A stretch of 64,000 nt of DNA from Tetragonia tetragonoides (Eukaryota; Streptophyta; Magnoliopsida; Caryophyllales; Aizoaceae), in the NCBI GenBank assembly GCA_038025085.1, contig CM076153.1:7967501-8031500 (forward strand), written 5' to 3'. The position numbers were made by a program, and so were the translations under genes. This document shows positions 23,381 to 54,300 of the stretch, one piece after another (position 1 is the stretch's first letter; every line of letters starts with the position of its first letter). The notes beneath the pieces are model-generated. The model worked only from the letters and a program-made list of their open reading frames with translations, was not told where the DNA came from and did no database searches.

Positions 23381-23746
23381 TACTCTATCTTTACATGATC
23401 TTCTGATGTACATATATCAATGCTCTCTGAAATGCCGGGGGGCACCCTTCCCTCGCAAGAAGCTACAAGCAGAAATTAGTTGAATATTGGATGCGTTTAC
23501 CTGTCTAATGCAGCCGATAGGACTCCCTGCACATTGTTCTCCCTTAGCATCCAAGTTAGCATGTCAGCCTCGACCCTCGACTGAGGGGCAGCACATGGGG
23601 CTTCACGTTATGGTATTAACCCTCCTGACTAAAACCAAAACACGGTCAGGTAATATTGTTGATAATTTATACAACAAAATTGCTGCCCACACAACAACAG
23701 AGACCAGTTGTGTCTCGGAAACTTCTGCCATAAACACGTCAAGGTG

Positions 23747-43480
<19,734 letters not shown>

Positions 43481-43760
43481 TTGGGGGTTAATGTATTTAA
43501 GGTGAGTCAGTGAGTCAAGACCGAGTTTGATTGGCGGTCGGGTCGCATTGTAAAAAGGGGATTGGAGACCGAAAAGTGACTAAAGTGGGTGTTTTGGTGA
43601 TGTTGAGATATGAGAGGGTCCGTATAGGAGAAAAGAAAAGGTGGACTGGGAAACTATGATGAGTGCGAAAATGAGTGAATGAATGAATAGTAAAAAGGGG
43701 ATGAGATTGTGATTTATATGTTCTAGTTCTACATTGGTGTTTGCCTAGATACCTAGGCAC
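43481..43760 (-). promoter_or_regulatory. MBD9 5' flank
   Basis: The 5'UTR and core promoter must lie in this stretch upstream of the ATG at 43480. No clear TATA box is seen, as is common for plant chromatin genes; the region is pyrimidine-rich on the - strand. Confidence 0.4.
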
Positions 43761-43887
43761 GTGGTCAAAGTATCAATGGCATGTTGTTGTGTTCAGGAGA
43801 TGGAAATAAGAATTGTTGGAAAGTACAACTCAATACAACACTTGGAGATTTGGAGAAGGCACTCCATTCCTAGTTAACCTAGCATAC

Positions 43888-44072
43888 GATTCCGAAAGAT
43901 AGCATAGTTGGTTGTGCGGGTTGAATTCTATAGTAAATGTTATGGGTTCAATTCTTATTAAGCATTTTTTACGAAGCCTGTATACAAGATACTCGAGATT
44001 TATGTACACTCTAACCGTAGTGGTTGCGGGTTCCTCGTATAAAGTCTAAAAAAACAAAGAAAAAAGAAAAAA
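43888..44072 (+). mobile_element. tRNA-derived SINE with target duplication
   Basis: A perfect A box TAGCATAGTTGG (43900-43911), a B-box-like GGTTCAATTCT (43945-43955), a short body and an A-rich tail are bounded by CTAGCATAC at 43879-43887 and 44073-44081. Total 185 bp. These are the hallmarks of a SINE insertion. Confidence 0.75.
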
Positions 44073-44352
44073 CTAGCATACTACTCAGTAGAGATCCCAA
44101 CAAATATGAAGGAAGCCCCATTGTCACCAAATTATTTAGTGATATGTATGGGTTAGTTAAAGTAATTTGGAAAAGAGTTAGAAATAATGTATAAAATTGT
44201 CGCAAAATTATATGTGTGACAAGTCAATAGCATATACAAATTGGGTTGTTCATATTTTATTGGCTAACTATACAATGGGAAAAAGTTAAAAGGTGGTAAG
44301 AAAGGTTGGCGCACGGAGTACAAGAATGACCAAGTAATTTCAAATAACTTTA

Positions 44353-44575
44353 GTCACCTAAGGATAGCCTAGTTGATATTGACTTGGGTGTGGTTCCCTC
44401 ACCACCCAAGTTCTATTCCTATTGGAGGCATCCGGGGAAGGACTTCCCTTCTCTTTATCCCCCTTATCCTTCCTCCCAAATTTCTAGCCTACTAAATATT
44501 GGATTTGGCCCCGAGATGAAACAGCGTCAAGAAAAGGTTCTCTTTACCTTCATTAAAAATATAATCAAATAAGTT
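44353..44575 (+). mobile_element. tRNA-type SINE related to the one at 24.2 kb
   Basis: The A-box-like TAGCCTAGTTGA and B-box-like AGTTCTATTCC are followed by GGGGAAGGACTTCCCTTC and CAGCCTACT-like text, ending AAAAATATAATCAAATAA. No clear target duplication. Confidence 0.5.
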
Positions 44576-45320
44576 GACAGTCTTTTGACTTGCACCTACT
44601 TTTATGTAGCCTAGTTTTTCCTAATCAAAATTGTCGGCGAATAAAAATAAATGATGTTGCCCCTTTTATGTTTGGATACTATTATTTGTTTATTTCTTAT
44701 GTTTTTCTTGTCTTTAATTATACACATCATGCCAGATTGACTTTAATTTGTAAGATTGATTTTCAATTATTTTGTGGAACGGGAAAACTAAATTGGAGAG
44801 ATTAGTACACAAAACTTAAAAACAAGGAAAATTAATTCATTTAATGAAAATAAGTTTGATTTGGTTTGAATCATTAGTTGAATTGATTCATGATGCCCTG
44901 TGTGTTAATGGACTTCTGTGAACAATCTTAACAGCTAGATTGATCTATCGTTTTTACGACGAGGGATATCCATTTGCTAGGATAAGTAGTCAACGCGAAA
45001 TGAGTATATGCACTTATTTAGGAGTAACAGTCAACGAGTAACTTTGACACTGCATATTGTAATGAATATAGAATCATCTAATTGATTTAAAGGGGGCTCA
45101 TAACAATTGGGGAAAATATATATCAAAATCTAAGAATCCTGCAATGTTCTACCCAAAACGTTAGTACTTAGGGATGTAAGGAATTTACTATGCGTATTCA
45201 TTAGTCATCAATAGTCAATTAATCTCAAATACCATAACATACAATTCATGAATTCAACAACAACCAAAAAAAGGTATAGAATTTTACCTTATACGTTGAA
45301 ATTTTCGGATGGGCTGAGAG
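44576..45320. other. Intergenic stretch without a gene
   Basis: A/T-rich; only short open frames without recognisable content. Confidence 0.5.
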
Positions 45321-46158
45321 ATGAGGAGGCTACAAAGGTCTTATGTGATGCCTCCGATGAGTAGATCGAAGAAAAAGAGGAGAGTTGAGGAACCAACAGA
45401 TGTGAAATTGCTTTGTCTCTTAAGCTCACAACTCTCATGTGATAAATAGAAGAACAAATCATGATACTATCAATAAAAATTATATATATTTATGGTAATG
45501 AATCAACGAGGATATGGACGATGCTGTTCGTAATTTTCGATGCTGACAATATAATGAATAGGGAAAGAGATGAGAACTACTACTATTTTTTTACCAGAAC
45601 GGTTACTGAAAGGAAAAGTATAATAATAAAAAAAGACTTTACCAGCAAAACAGGGAAAAGAAGATTCTAGTTTATAGGCATTTAAATTCCCCACTTATGA
45701 AATTGGGCTACAATGCTATATACCCACTAAATTTTTTGGATGAGGAGGCCACAAAGGTCTTATGTGATGCCTCCAATGAGTAGATCGGAGAAAAATAGGA
45801 GAGTTGAGGAACCAACAGATATGAAATTGCTTTGTCTCTTAAGCTTACAATTCTCGCGTGATAATTAGAAGAACAAATCATGATGCTGTCAATGAAAATG
45901 ATATATATTTATGGTAATGAATCAACGAGGACATAAACGACGTTGTCCGTAATTGTCGATGTTAACAATGTAATGAATAGGAGAAGAGATGAGAACTACT
46001 ACTACTTTTTTTGACCAGAACGATTACTGGAAGGAAAAGTATAATAAAAAACGACTTTACCAGCAAAACAGGGAAAAAAAGATTCTAGTTTATAGGTATT
46101 TAAATTTTCCACTTATGAAATTGGGCTACAATGCTATATACCCACTAAATTTTTGGGC
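45321..46158 (+). repeat. Tandem duplication, two units of about 420 bp
   Basis: Unit 1 (about 45321-45739) and unit 2 (about 45740-46158) both run from GATGAGGAGGCNACAAAGGTCTTATGTGATGCCTCC to GGGCTACAATGCTATATACCCACTAAATTTTT, with roughly one difference per 15-20 bases. Non-coding. It lies between the divergent MBD9 and ALA2 genes. Confidence 0.9.
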
Positions 46159-47240
46159 CTCTTGATTGAGGGGTCCGGAGTTGTTGCACGTATTTGCACA
46201 CCTTAATTTATGACTCTAAATGAATTTACACGACCAACCTTCTAGATCTTATATTTAATTTCAACCTGTAAATTTAACTTGTTTTCTTTTATCGCGGTAA
46301 AGTTTGTACGCAATAAAAAATTGTGTTGCATAATACTTCAATTTAACTTCAATTTAATAAACAAATCCACATCATCATAGCAAGTTCATATTCATATGTA
46401 ATAGTAGTATAGAGGTTGCAAGTTAAAACAATGAATTATGTCTCAACTTTTTATCTTATTTCCTGCAATTCTGTTATTTTTTCAGCATTTTGTTTGTTGT
46501 TTTTGAACAACGCTTATATTTAGCAAGTTCATACATTTCTGAAAAATTTATGTGTTAGGCATGTGCCCTAATGGTTTATCAAAGAAAACTCCCTATAACA
46601 TACAATATATAGAATAGCACCACTTATATGCTGTTTATTGAGAATTAGATAAGAGTTACCTACTTACTAAATGTGGGTAACTATTCAAAATATGTTGAAA
46701 TCCGTTGATGACCTTCTTCTTAAATAAGAGTTAGATTCGATTACTTAGTAATAGTGCGAGTGAATAGTATGTGTAAAGTATTATGAAAAAAGAAACCCCA
46801 TAAATGTAGAGCTCGTCCAGGAATCATAAGAGTATGTTCATTGATGAGAAAAGCCAAAACTAAGCCGGACAACTTATACGCACATTGACACGACACAGGA
46901 AATGAACCCCATCACTCCATTATACTATCTTACGTTTCGTGAAAATGTTTCTATTATTTAAAAAATTGACCATTACCATGACTCTCGTGAGTCATATTTA
47001 ATCAATAATTTATAATCATACTTATTAATTTTGACAAGTTTAAGCCACCAACTATAACTCCTAAAGGTACATCTTACACTTGAAAAATTATATTCTCTGA
47101 ACTCTCAACATTTTTTAATTTCCACTCTTTTTTTTCATATATTTTTTTCTTGTCAAGACTTCATTTAATTGCATTTTCCATATATATTACTCGTACTTCA
47201 AATAATTGAATTTTCCATTTTTCATTTGCTGGGTCTTCAG
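46159..47240. other. A/T-rich upstream region of ALA2
   Basis: No gene is seen. Presumably upstream regulatory DNA; no specific site can be assigned. Confidence 0.4.
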
Positions 47241-47249
47241 ATTCAAAAG

Positions 47250-47256
47250 TATAAAA
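47250..47256 (+). promoter_or_regulatory. Putative TATA box of ALA2
   Basis: TATAAAA about 30 nt before a CT-rich stretch that looks like the start of a plant 5'UTR. The first donor follows at 47566. Confidence 0.5.
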
Positions 47257-47279
47257 AGACTGACATTTCCTTCATTTCA

Positions 47280-47565
47280 TCTCTCTCAATCTGCGTATTA
47301 CAAAAGCCTGAACACAGAGAGAGGCTTGCACCCCTGAACACAGCCTTGAGTTTCTCTCTCCTCTCCTCTATCTCTCTCTCTCATGGTGGTCTGACTTTGA
47401 AAATTTGATCTTCAATGAACATTCCTTAAGCTGTGAGTCTGATGCTTAACAAGAGACCGCCAAACGAGCAGCGAAACAAGGCTGATCGCTGGCCAAGAAC
47501 GACGGTCTCACATTAACCGATTCACCGTCGAGAACTGAAAACGGTGACGGGCAATCCAATTCCAG
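47280..47565 (+). other. ALA2: ALA2 5'UTR exon 1 (putative)
   Basis: A pyrimidine-rich leader with a CTCTCTCT tract (about 47352-47380) ends at the strong donor CCAG/GTAATT (47565/47566). It contains no conserved coding sequence. The next acceptor with the real start codon is at 48212. The transcription start is approximate. Confidence 0.55.
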
Positions 47566-47616
47566 GTAATTGAGCTCATTTTTTTTTTGGCCCTAATTCT
47601 CAATTATATCAATTGT

Positions 47617-48245
47617 TATTTAGGGTTTTATATTTTTCTCTGGATTGGACATATATGAACTCAACGATCATGTATTAAAATGCGAATTAGATCTAAATTT
47701 GGATTGCATTGAGCTATAACATGACGTGTTTTCCTAATTGAGCCGTTGTATTTTGTTTGCTCTCATTTGGACATAATTTGTCATTGTAATTTATAGTAAT
47801 TGCTTATGACTCTAATTTATGAAATGGATAGTAGTTGTTATTTGAGCACTTGCTGAGCTTATTGGCAATATACTGACCATGATCTTTATGTTTACAGGCC
47901 AATGATGAAGCAATTTGTTCATGTTGATATTATTTAGGGTTTTATTTTTCTTTGGATTGGACCTATACAAACTCAAAAATAATGTATTAAAAGGTGAATT
48001 GGATCTAAATTTATATTGTATTGAGCTAGAACATGGACTGTATTCCTAATTGAGCTGCTACATCTTGTTGAAATGTAGACTCATTAGGGCATAATTTGTA
48101 ATTATAAAGTACTTATGAGTTATGATTGTAACATATGAAAAGGATAGTACTTGTTATTGAGTATTTGCTGAGCTGACTGGCAATATACTGAGCATGATCT
48201 TTATGTTTATAGGCAAATAATGAAGCGGTTTGTTTACATTGATGA
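47617..48245 (+). repeat. Tandem duplication spanning ALA2 intron 1 and the start of exon 2
   Basis: Copy 1 (about 47617-47930) and copy 2 (about 47931-48245), period about 314 bp, both run from TATTTAGGGTTTTAT through TTGCTGAGCT...GGCAATATACTGA to the acceptor TTTATGTTTAYAGG and the first coding codons. Copy 2 carries the functional ATG (48220). Copy 1 carries a decayed image that ends in a stop. Confidence 0.9.
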
Positions 48246-48344
48246 TGATGAATCGAGACAAGAGATTTATTGTGACAATCGCGTATCCAACAGGAAATAC
48301 ACTCTGATAAACTTCCTCCCGAAGAACTTATGGGAACAATTCAG
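48220..48344 (+). CDS. ALA2: ALA2 first coding exon
   Basis: The acceptor TTTATAG (ends 48212) is followed by GCAAATA and ATG at 48220. It encodes [12 protein letters not shown] through [19 protein letters not shown]. The donor CAG/GTGAAC leaves phase 2. The same acceptor-ATG arrangement is duplicated 314 bp upstream. Confidence 0.92.
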
Positions 48345-51300
48345 GTGAACAAATCTGGGTTCTGCATTTTTTATTTTTATTTTTATTTTTATTTTTATGA
48401 GGCTGCTTGTTCTTTGCATTTTGGATGAAGAAAATCGATGCATATATAGAAACTTACAATATGTAGCTTACCCAAGTGGTTCAAAAGTTATTTATAGATT
48501 ACTTTGTAAAGTAATGTTACTTGGTAGCTTTACTGCCGGATTATAACTGAATAAGTGTTTCTTTTTAATGTTTATTGCTTTTATAAGAGCTTATACTTCT
48601 TAGTTCTTACTCTTTTTTGCGGAAATTCGGTAAATGTCTGGCCATTGGGTTCTTTCTGAGTGGTTGCTGACATGAATATATTACTTTTGCAGCCGGTTCA
48701 TGAACCAGTACTTTCTGTTGATTGCTTGTCTTCAGTTGTGGCCACTTATTACCCCAGTAAATCCTGCTAGCACCTGGGGTCCGCTGATATTCATATTTGC
48801 TGTATCAGCAACAAAAGAAGCATGGGATGATTACAACCGTAATCTATCTGACAAGAAAGCAAATGAGAAAGAAGTGTGGGTTGTGAGGCATGGCATAAAA
48901 AAGCATGTAAGATTTCCTTCCCTTCATCTTTGTTATTTTCAAATTATTTTCATTCGGAGTTTTCCAGTATGCAAAGTTGCAAACACATGGGGAGGGAGGA
49001 TACAGAAGTTATAGCATAATGAATGAAATACTTTACCATGCTAGTTTTGAGTTTTGACATGTTCATTGTCGACTTGTTGCAACTGCTCTTTCCACAATCC
49101 ATTCTTGCGGTTGCCAAATTACTCAGTTCATTAGTGGGAAATCTGTCTAATATCTCTTGTTTTTCTGTGTGCTGGTGCTTGTGAGTATTGGTGTTGACTT
49201 TCATAATTTAATGATTATTGCTAGTAAGTAGTAAGTACTAGTAACTGCTGTTGAGTGCCAATGAGTACCGGAAACAAGCAAAAACTTGAACGTATTAAAC
49301 AGAGGCTAATGAGATTTCGTTCTGATGGATTTTAAATTTTCAATAACAACCAACACTAATAGTTAGTAAATCACAATATTAATGAACAACCGCAATGACA
49401 ACTATTTCTCTCACAATAACAACTACCTCCGCCACTTAGTAATTGACCAAACAACAATGAACAATCCATGTCTTAGACAGTTAGACCACTCAGTCATTGA
49501 CCAGTATGCTATTTAGGAAAAGTTGATTCCTAACCTAACATATCAATTTCATAACAGCATAAACCCCAACCCCTAAATGCTCGACGTGAGGCAATTCAAC
49601 AAATAAAAAGTAACAATTCTAATATCCAAAAACCTAATGCCTTTATGTAAAACTTAAGTGACAATAATCAAATAGAAACCCATATTCTAAAACTTTAGTG
49701 CTTCAAAAACTGAAAAATAACTCAAGTTGCTGGACCTGCTACAAAATTCCAATAAGTCAAGAAGGCAGTTTCTTGAGGATGCAGAAATGTCATGCATGAT
49801 ATATTCAATGTTTTTTTTTCCATGTAATTATTCAATGCTGTGACTGAGCTATACATGTGTTCTAGGAATATTTTTGTAAAGTTTGTGTTCATGTGATGTG
49901 ATGACTGATTGTGATCTGATATTTTTTGTCCTGGTGATGTTTTCATTCAGATCCAAGCACAAGATATTCATGTGGGCAATATCGTGTGGCTTCGTGAGAA
50001 TGATGAAGTTCCATGTGATCTCATTCTACTTGGTACTTCTGATCCTCAAGGCGTCTGTTATGTGGAGGTATTTTGGTGATCCATCTTCCACAAATAGGCT
50101 TAACTTGTTCCTTCTCTTTTGAGATTAGAAATCCCTTATTGTTGTCACTAATGATTGTTAAACAAGCTTGCATTGTAAATTGAGACAAAGTTAAGCAAAG
50201 TTAAGCTTGCATTTTCTATTTTTGAAATGGAACCCATTTTATGCATATTCCTAGTGAGAGATCATTTTAAGTTCTGATTTTTATTTATTTTCTAGAGATA
50301 AAAGGCTGACACAACTGGCATCCAATCAGTAAGCAAACTGTAGATACTAGATAGAATCGCAAATTCCTTCATCATGGGGTTGAATGTTGATATTATTTTG
50401 ATCCTGCTTCTTGGTAACAAAAGATCTATTAATCTTTCCAGAGTTTTAAGTTTGAGTTTTTCAGTTTGCTCTTGTTATTCTTATTCTTATTCTCTGTTAG
50501 TGAGAACTATCATATGACTAAATTTTATCCAATCAAGGTCAATAACTTTTAAGTGGACATTGAAGTTTCATCAGTATTACTGTATTGCCTTTTTCCTGAG
50601 CACTGATGGCATAAACTGCAGACTTCTGCGTTGGATGGTGAAAGTGATCTGAAGACAAGAGTCATTCCCTCTGCGTGCATGGGCATAGACTCTGAACTGC
50701 TGCACAAAATAAAGGTAAAATCCTTATTGTATTTCTGCAGCTATCTTATTTTTCTGACAGAAATTCATGCCTTTGACAAGTTTATTTCATCTCCTACCAT
50801 TGGCAGGGGGTCATTGAGTGTCCTAATCCAGATAAGGACATCACCAGATTTGATGCAAATCTGAGGTTATTTCCTCCATTTATTGACAATGATGTGTGCC
50901 CTTTAACCATAAAATACACGCTTCTCCAATCATGCTACCTGAGGAACACAGAATGGGCTTGTGGAGTGGCAGTCTATACTGGTTAGTTTATTTGCCCCTC
51001 CTGTGTTTGTAGTGCATATAGAGTACATTTCTACACTAGGAGTTTCGGAAGATATGTGTCTGTCTTCCATCCCCCATCCCCCTGTATTTCTTGTCTCTCT
51101 TTAGGGTTCCGGAGCAAGTTGCTAGGAAACTTGAACTATTGAACTGATCGTGCAAGATTTCTTTGTTCTGTAATGGGTGAAGAGTCCATAGATCTCTTGG
51201 CATCGGATAGTTTGTGGAAACCGTAAACAATAGGGGTTAAGGTCTTGGATTTTTTTTTTTTTTTTGGGGGACTTCCTTTGGTTAACTTAAGAGGGGTGAT

Positions 51301-54300
51301 GCGTTTTTCTCTGTGTCTTCTTCTAGACTTTATGGCCTCTTTTTTGCTTCATAGTAAGCCTGTACTTTTATTTTAATCTTATCATGGAGTGTTGAACTCA
51401 TGACATTCTATTTCATGAGAGATGTTATGGGAGAGAACTTTATGAGCTGACTGGTTTACTGCATCTGCTGTTCTGCTTTAGTTCCTTTTGATATGCCCTT
51501 GAGTACAGTCTTTCTTCTAGCACCTGACCACCAGTCCTCTTAAGTCTTCTGCTGGGTGAATATTGTTGTAATTATACAAGTGTTTTTAGCCCTAAAAATC
51601 CGGGGAGTTACCCGCTCCCAATGGTTTGTAAAGCAAGTAACTGTATATGAAGCTGTTCTGTTTTTTTGACTTCACTATTTTATTCCTCTCCAGGCAATGA
51701 AACCAAGCTTGGTATGAGCCGAGGAATCCCAGAGCCAAAATTGACTGCTGTTGATGCGATGATTGACAAGTTGACTGGAGCAATATTTGTTTTCCAGATT
51801 GTGGTTGTTACTGTTCTTGGCGTGGCTGGAAATGTCTGGAAGGATACTGAAGCAAGAAAGGTTTGCTTCGGCTTGCAAATTATGTTTCTCGTCTCATTTT
51901 GTAGTGTCTTGAAGAGGATGTGACATAACTATGGACACAATTCTGGAATGATTGAAGTCCATAAATATTTGCAGACAGTTATATGATTTTGCCCCTACTA
52001 TCAAAGTAATTTGAGAAATAACTATGCATTATCTATGATATATAGTAAGAAAGATCTCCCGTAGTATGTCCTCTCAGGGCCACTGGATTTCAGGGCCCAT
52101 GGGATTAGTCAAGCAAAGCTTGGACACCCATGTTATCAAAAAAAAAAGGTAAGATCTTTTTTTTTTTTTAGATAAGAGAAAATTTTATTAATCAAATAAT
52201 AAAGAATACAAAGAGATGGAGGATAAGGTATCCTCAGTATAAACAGAAAACTATCTATACATCACGCTAAAGGCGTTGAACTAAAGTCAACGGAACACCC
52301 TTAAAGGCTCCCGCCGCCTTAGCCCAAAGAGAAGCCAAATAAACTATGTGATCCCAAACGTAATCAATAGTTTTCCCTGGAATTTCTCTCCAACCAAATA
52401 CACCATAGTAGAGCCATACAAGCACAACGCCACAACAACCTCCACTCCTTACTCTTCCTCATCGCCACAAATCGTATCTCTAAGAAATCGCCCACCATGG
52501 CTGGACACACAAAGCTCTCCCCACACAACAATCTAGCCCATAAACTCCATGCAAAGTCACTATACACAAATAAATGCAGACAATCCTCCCCACTGTGCCG
52601 ACACATCACACAAAATCCAGGTAAAATGGACCAACTAGGTCTTTTACGCTGTAACATATCATAGGTGTTCACCCGACCTAGCACCAAAGTCCACACAAAA
52701 GCACGCACCTTCAGTGGAACCTTAGACTTTCAAATAAAAGTAGATAGGGGAAAGTGGGGAAACTGAGATGGAAGGCTAACATGGTAGAGGAAGGACTTAG
52801 AAGAGAAGACCCCAGAAGGATCCCCCGTCCAAGTCCTAGAATCATCCCTAGGGGCCAGTAGAGTAGAATTAAGAACACTTAGGAGGGAAACAAGCTCCTC
52901 CATCTCCCTATCATGTGGAGGTCGGCGTAAATGTAGGTCCCAAGAACCACCAGCAACCGAGAAAAACTCAGCCACAGGAGCCTCGTGTAAAGTGGACAGC
53001 CGAAAAACCCGGGGATATGTGGAAGAGAAAGGAAGATCCCCCCTCCACACATCCTCCCAGAACCGAACCCGTAGTCCATTACCCACATTGTAAAAAAAGG
53101 AAAGATCTTCAGTAGTATGGATCATGGTTCGAGATCACGCTATTGGTCGCGATCGTGTAAACGTCGCGATGTCACGGAAGCGGACTGATATGACGGTGAC
53201 GCGTATCAGGTCGCGACTGTCGTGGTATAAATTTTTGTATCAACCATGTTAGTCGTTTCGGTCATGTATTGGTCGTGTATTGGCCGTATCGGTTGAGTAT
53301 CGGCCATATAAAAAACACCGTTACGTAATGGCTTATCGCGCAAGTCGACAACCTCAACAACCGTTACGTTGCAGCCGATACGTATCGGTCGATATTTGAT
53401 TCAAATTATTGGTTGCTTTGTCTTAGCCTTTACAGTGTCTGGACTGCATAATGTGAAAGTTATAGGCTTATAGCTGAAGTTGTGACCAGATATTGGCTGA
53501 GTTCTGTCAGTTTCATTGTCTTCTGGGTACATACTTGATATATTGCTTAATTTTCTCCTCTCTTTCTGGCAGCAATGGTATGTTTTATATCCTGAGGAGG
53601 GGCCATGGTATGAATTGCTGATAATTCCTTTACGATTTGAGCTACTGTGTTCCATAATGATACCGATTTCAATAAAGGTAAATGCTGATTGTTCCCCTGA
53701 CAAATGTAGCCAGGAGCATGCTTTCTTGTAAATTGGCTTCTTGTGATTGCGAATCTTGTTTTGGCTATGTGTTTAAACAATCAAGATAAGGGCATAGTGA
53801 GTGTAGGCATCATTTTACATGCTTAGTTGTGGATTTGGTTCCAAATTTTTTTTCTTTTTCTAAACCAATTTTAGTTAGTAAAGATTGTTAAGAAATTAGA
53901 TACAGAACTGTTTTGTAGTTTCCTTTCATCTAGATTTCATTCTTCCATAATTTTCTGTCCTCTCCAAAGTGTTGATTTTGATTCACTATAGCAACCATGT
54001 CAGCGTTCTAACGACCTTGGGAGGTCGAGATGTATCTCATGTATGCAGCCTTGCTCATAAGTAGTCAAAGACTACAGAAAAGCTGTTTTCAAAAGACCAA
54101 AAGAATAGCATTTTGGAAAATCTGAAAAGTAGTAAGCCTTTACCTTCTTATGAAAAAGAAAAAGAGGTTTTTTGATTTTATTTTTTTGAATTGCAAACTT
54201 GAACTTGGGGAAGGAGTAATGAGAATTGAACCCTAGTCTTTGCTAGCGAATGTAAAGGGAAAACGACTGATCTCCAACCCAATTCTTAGGGGTTTCGATT

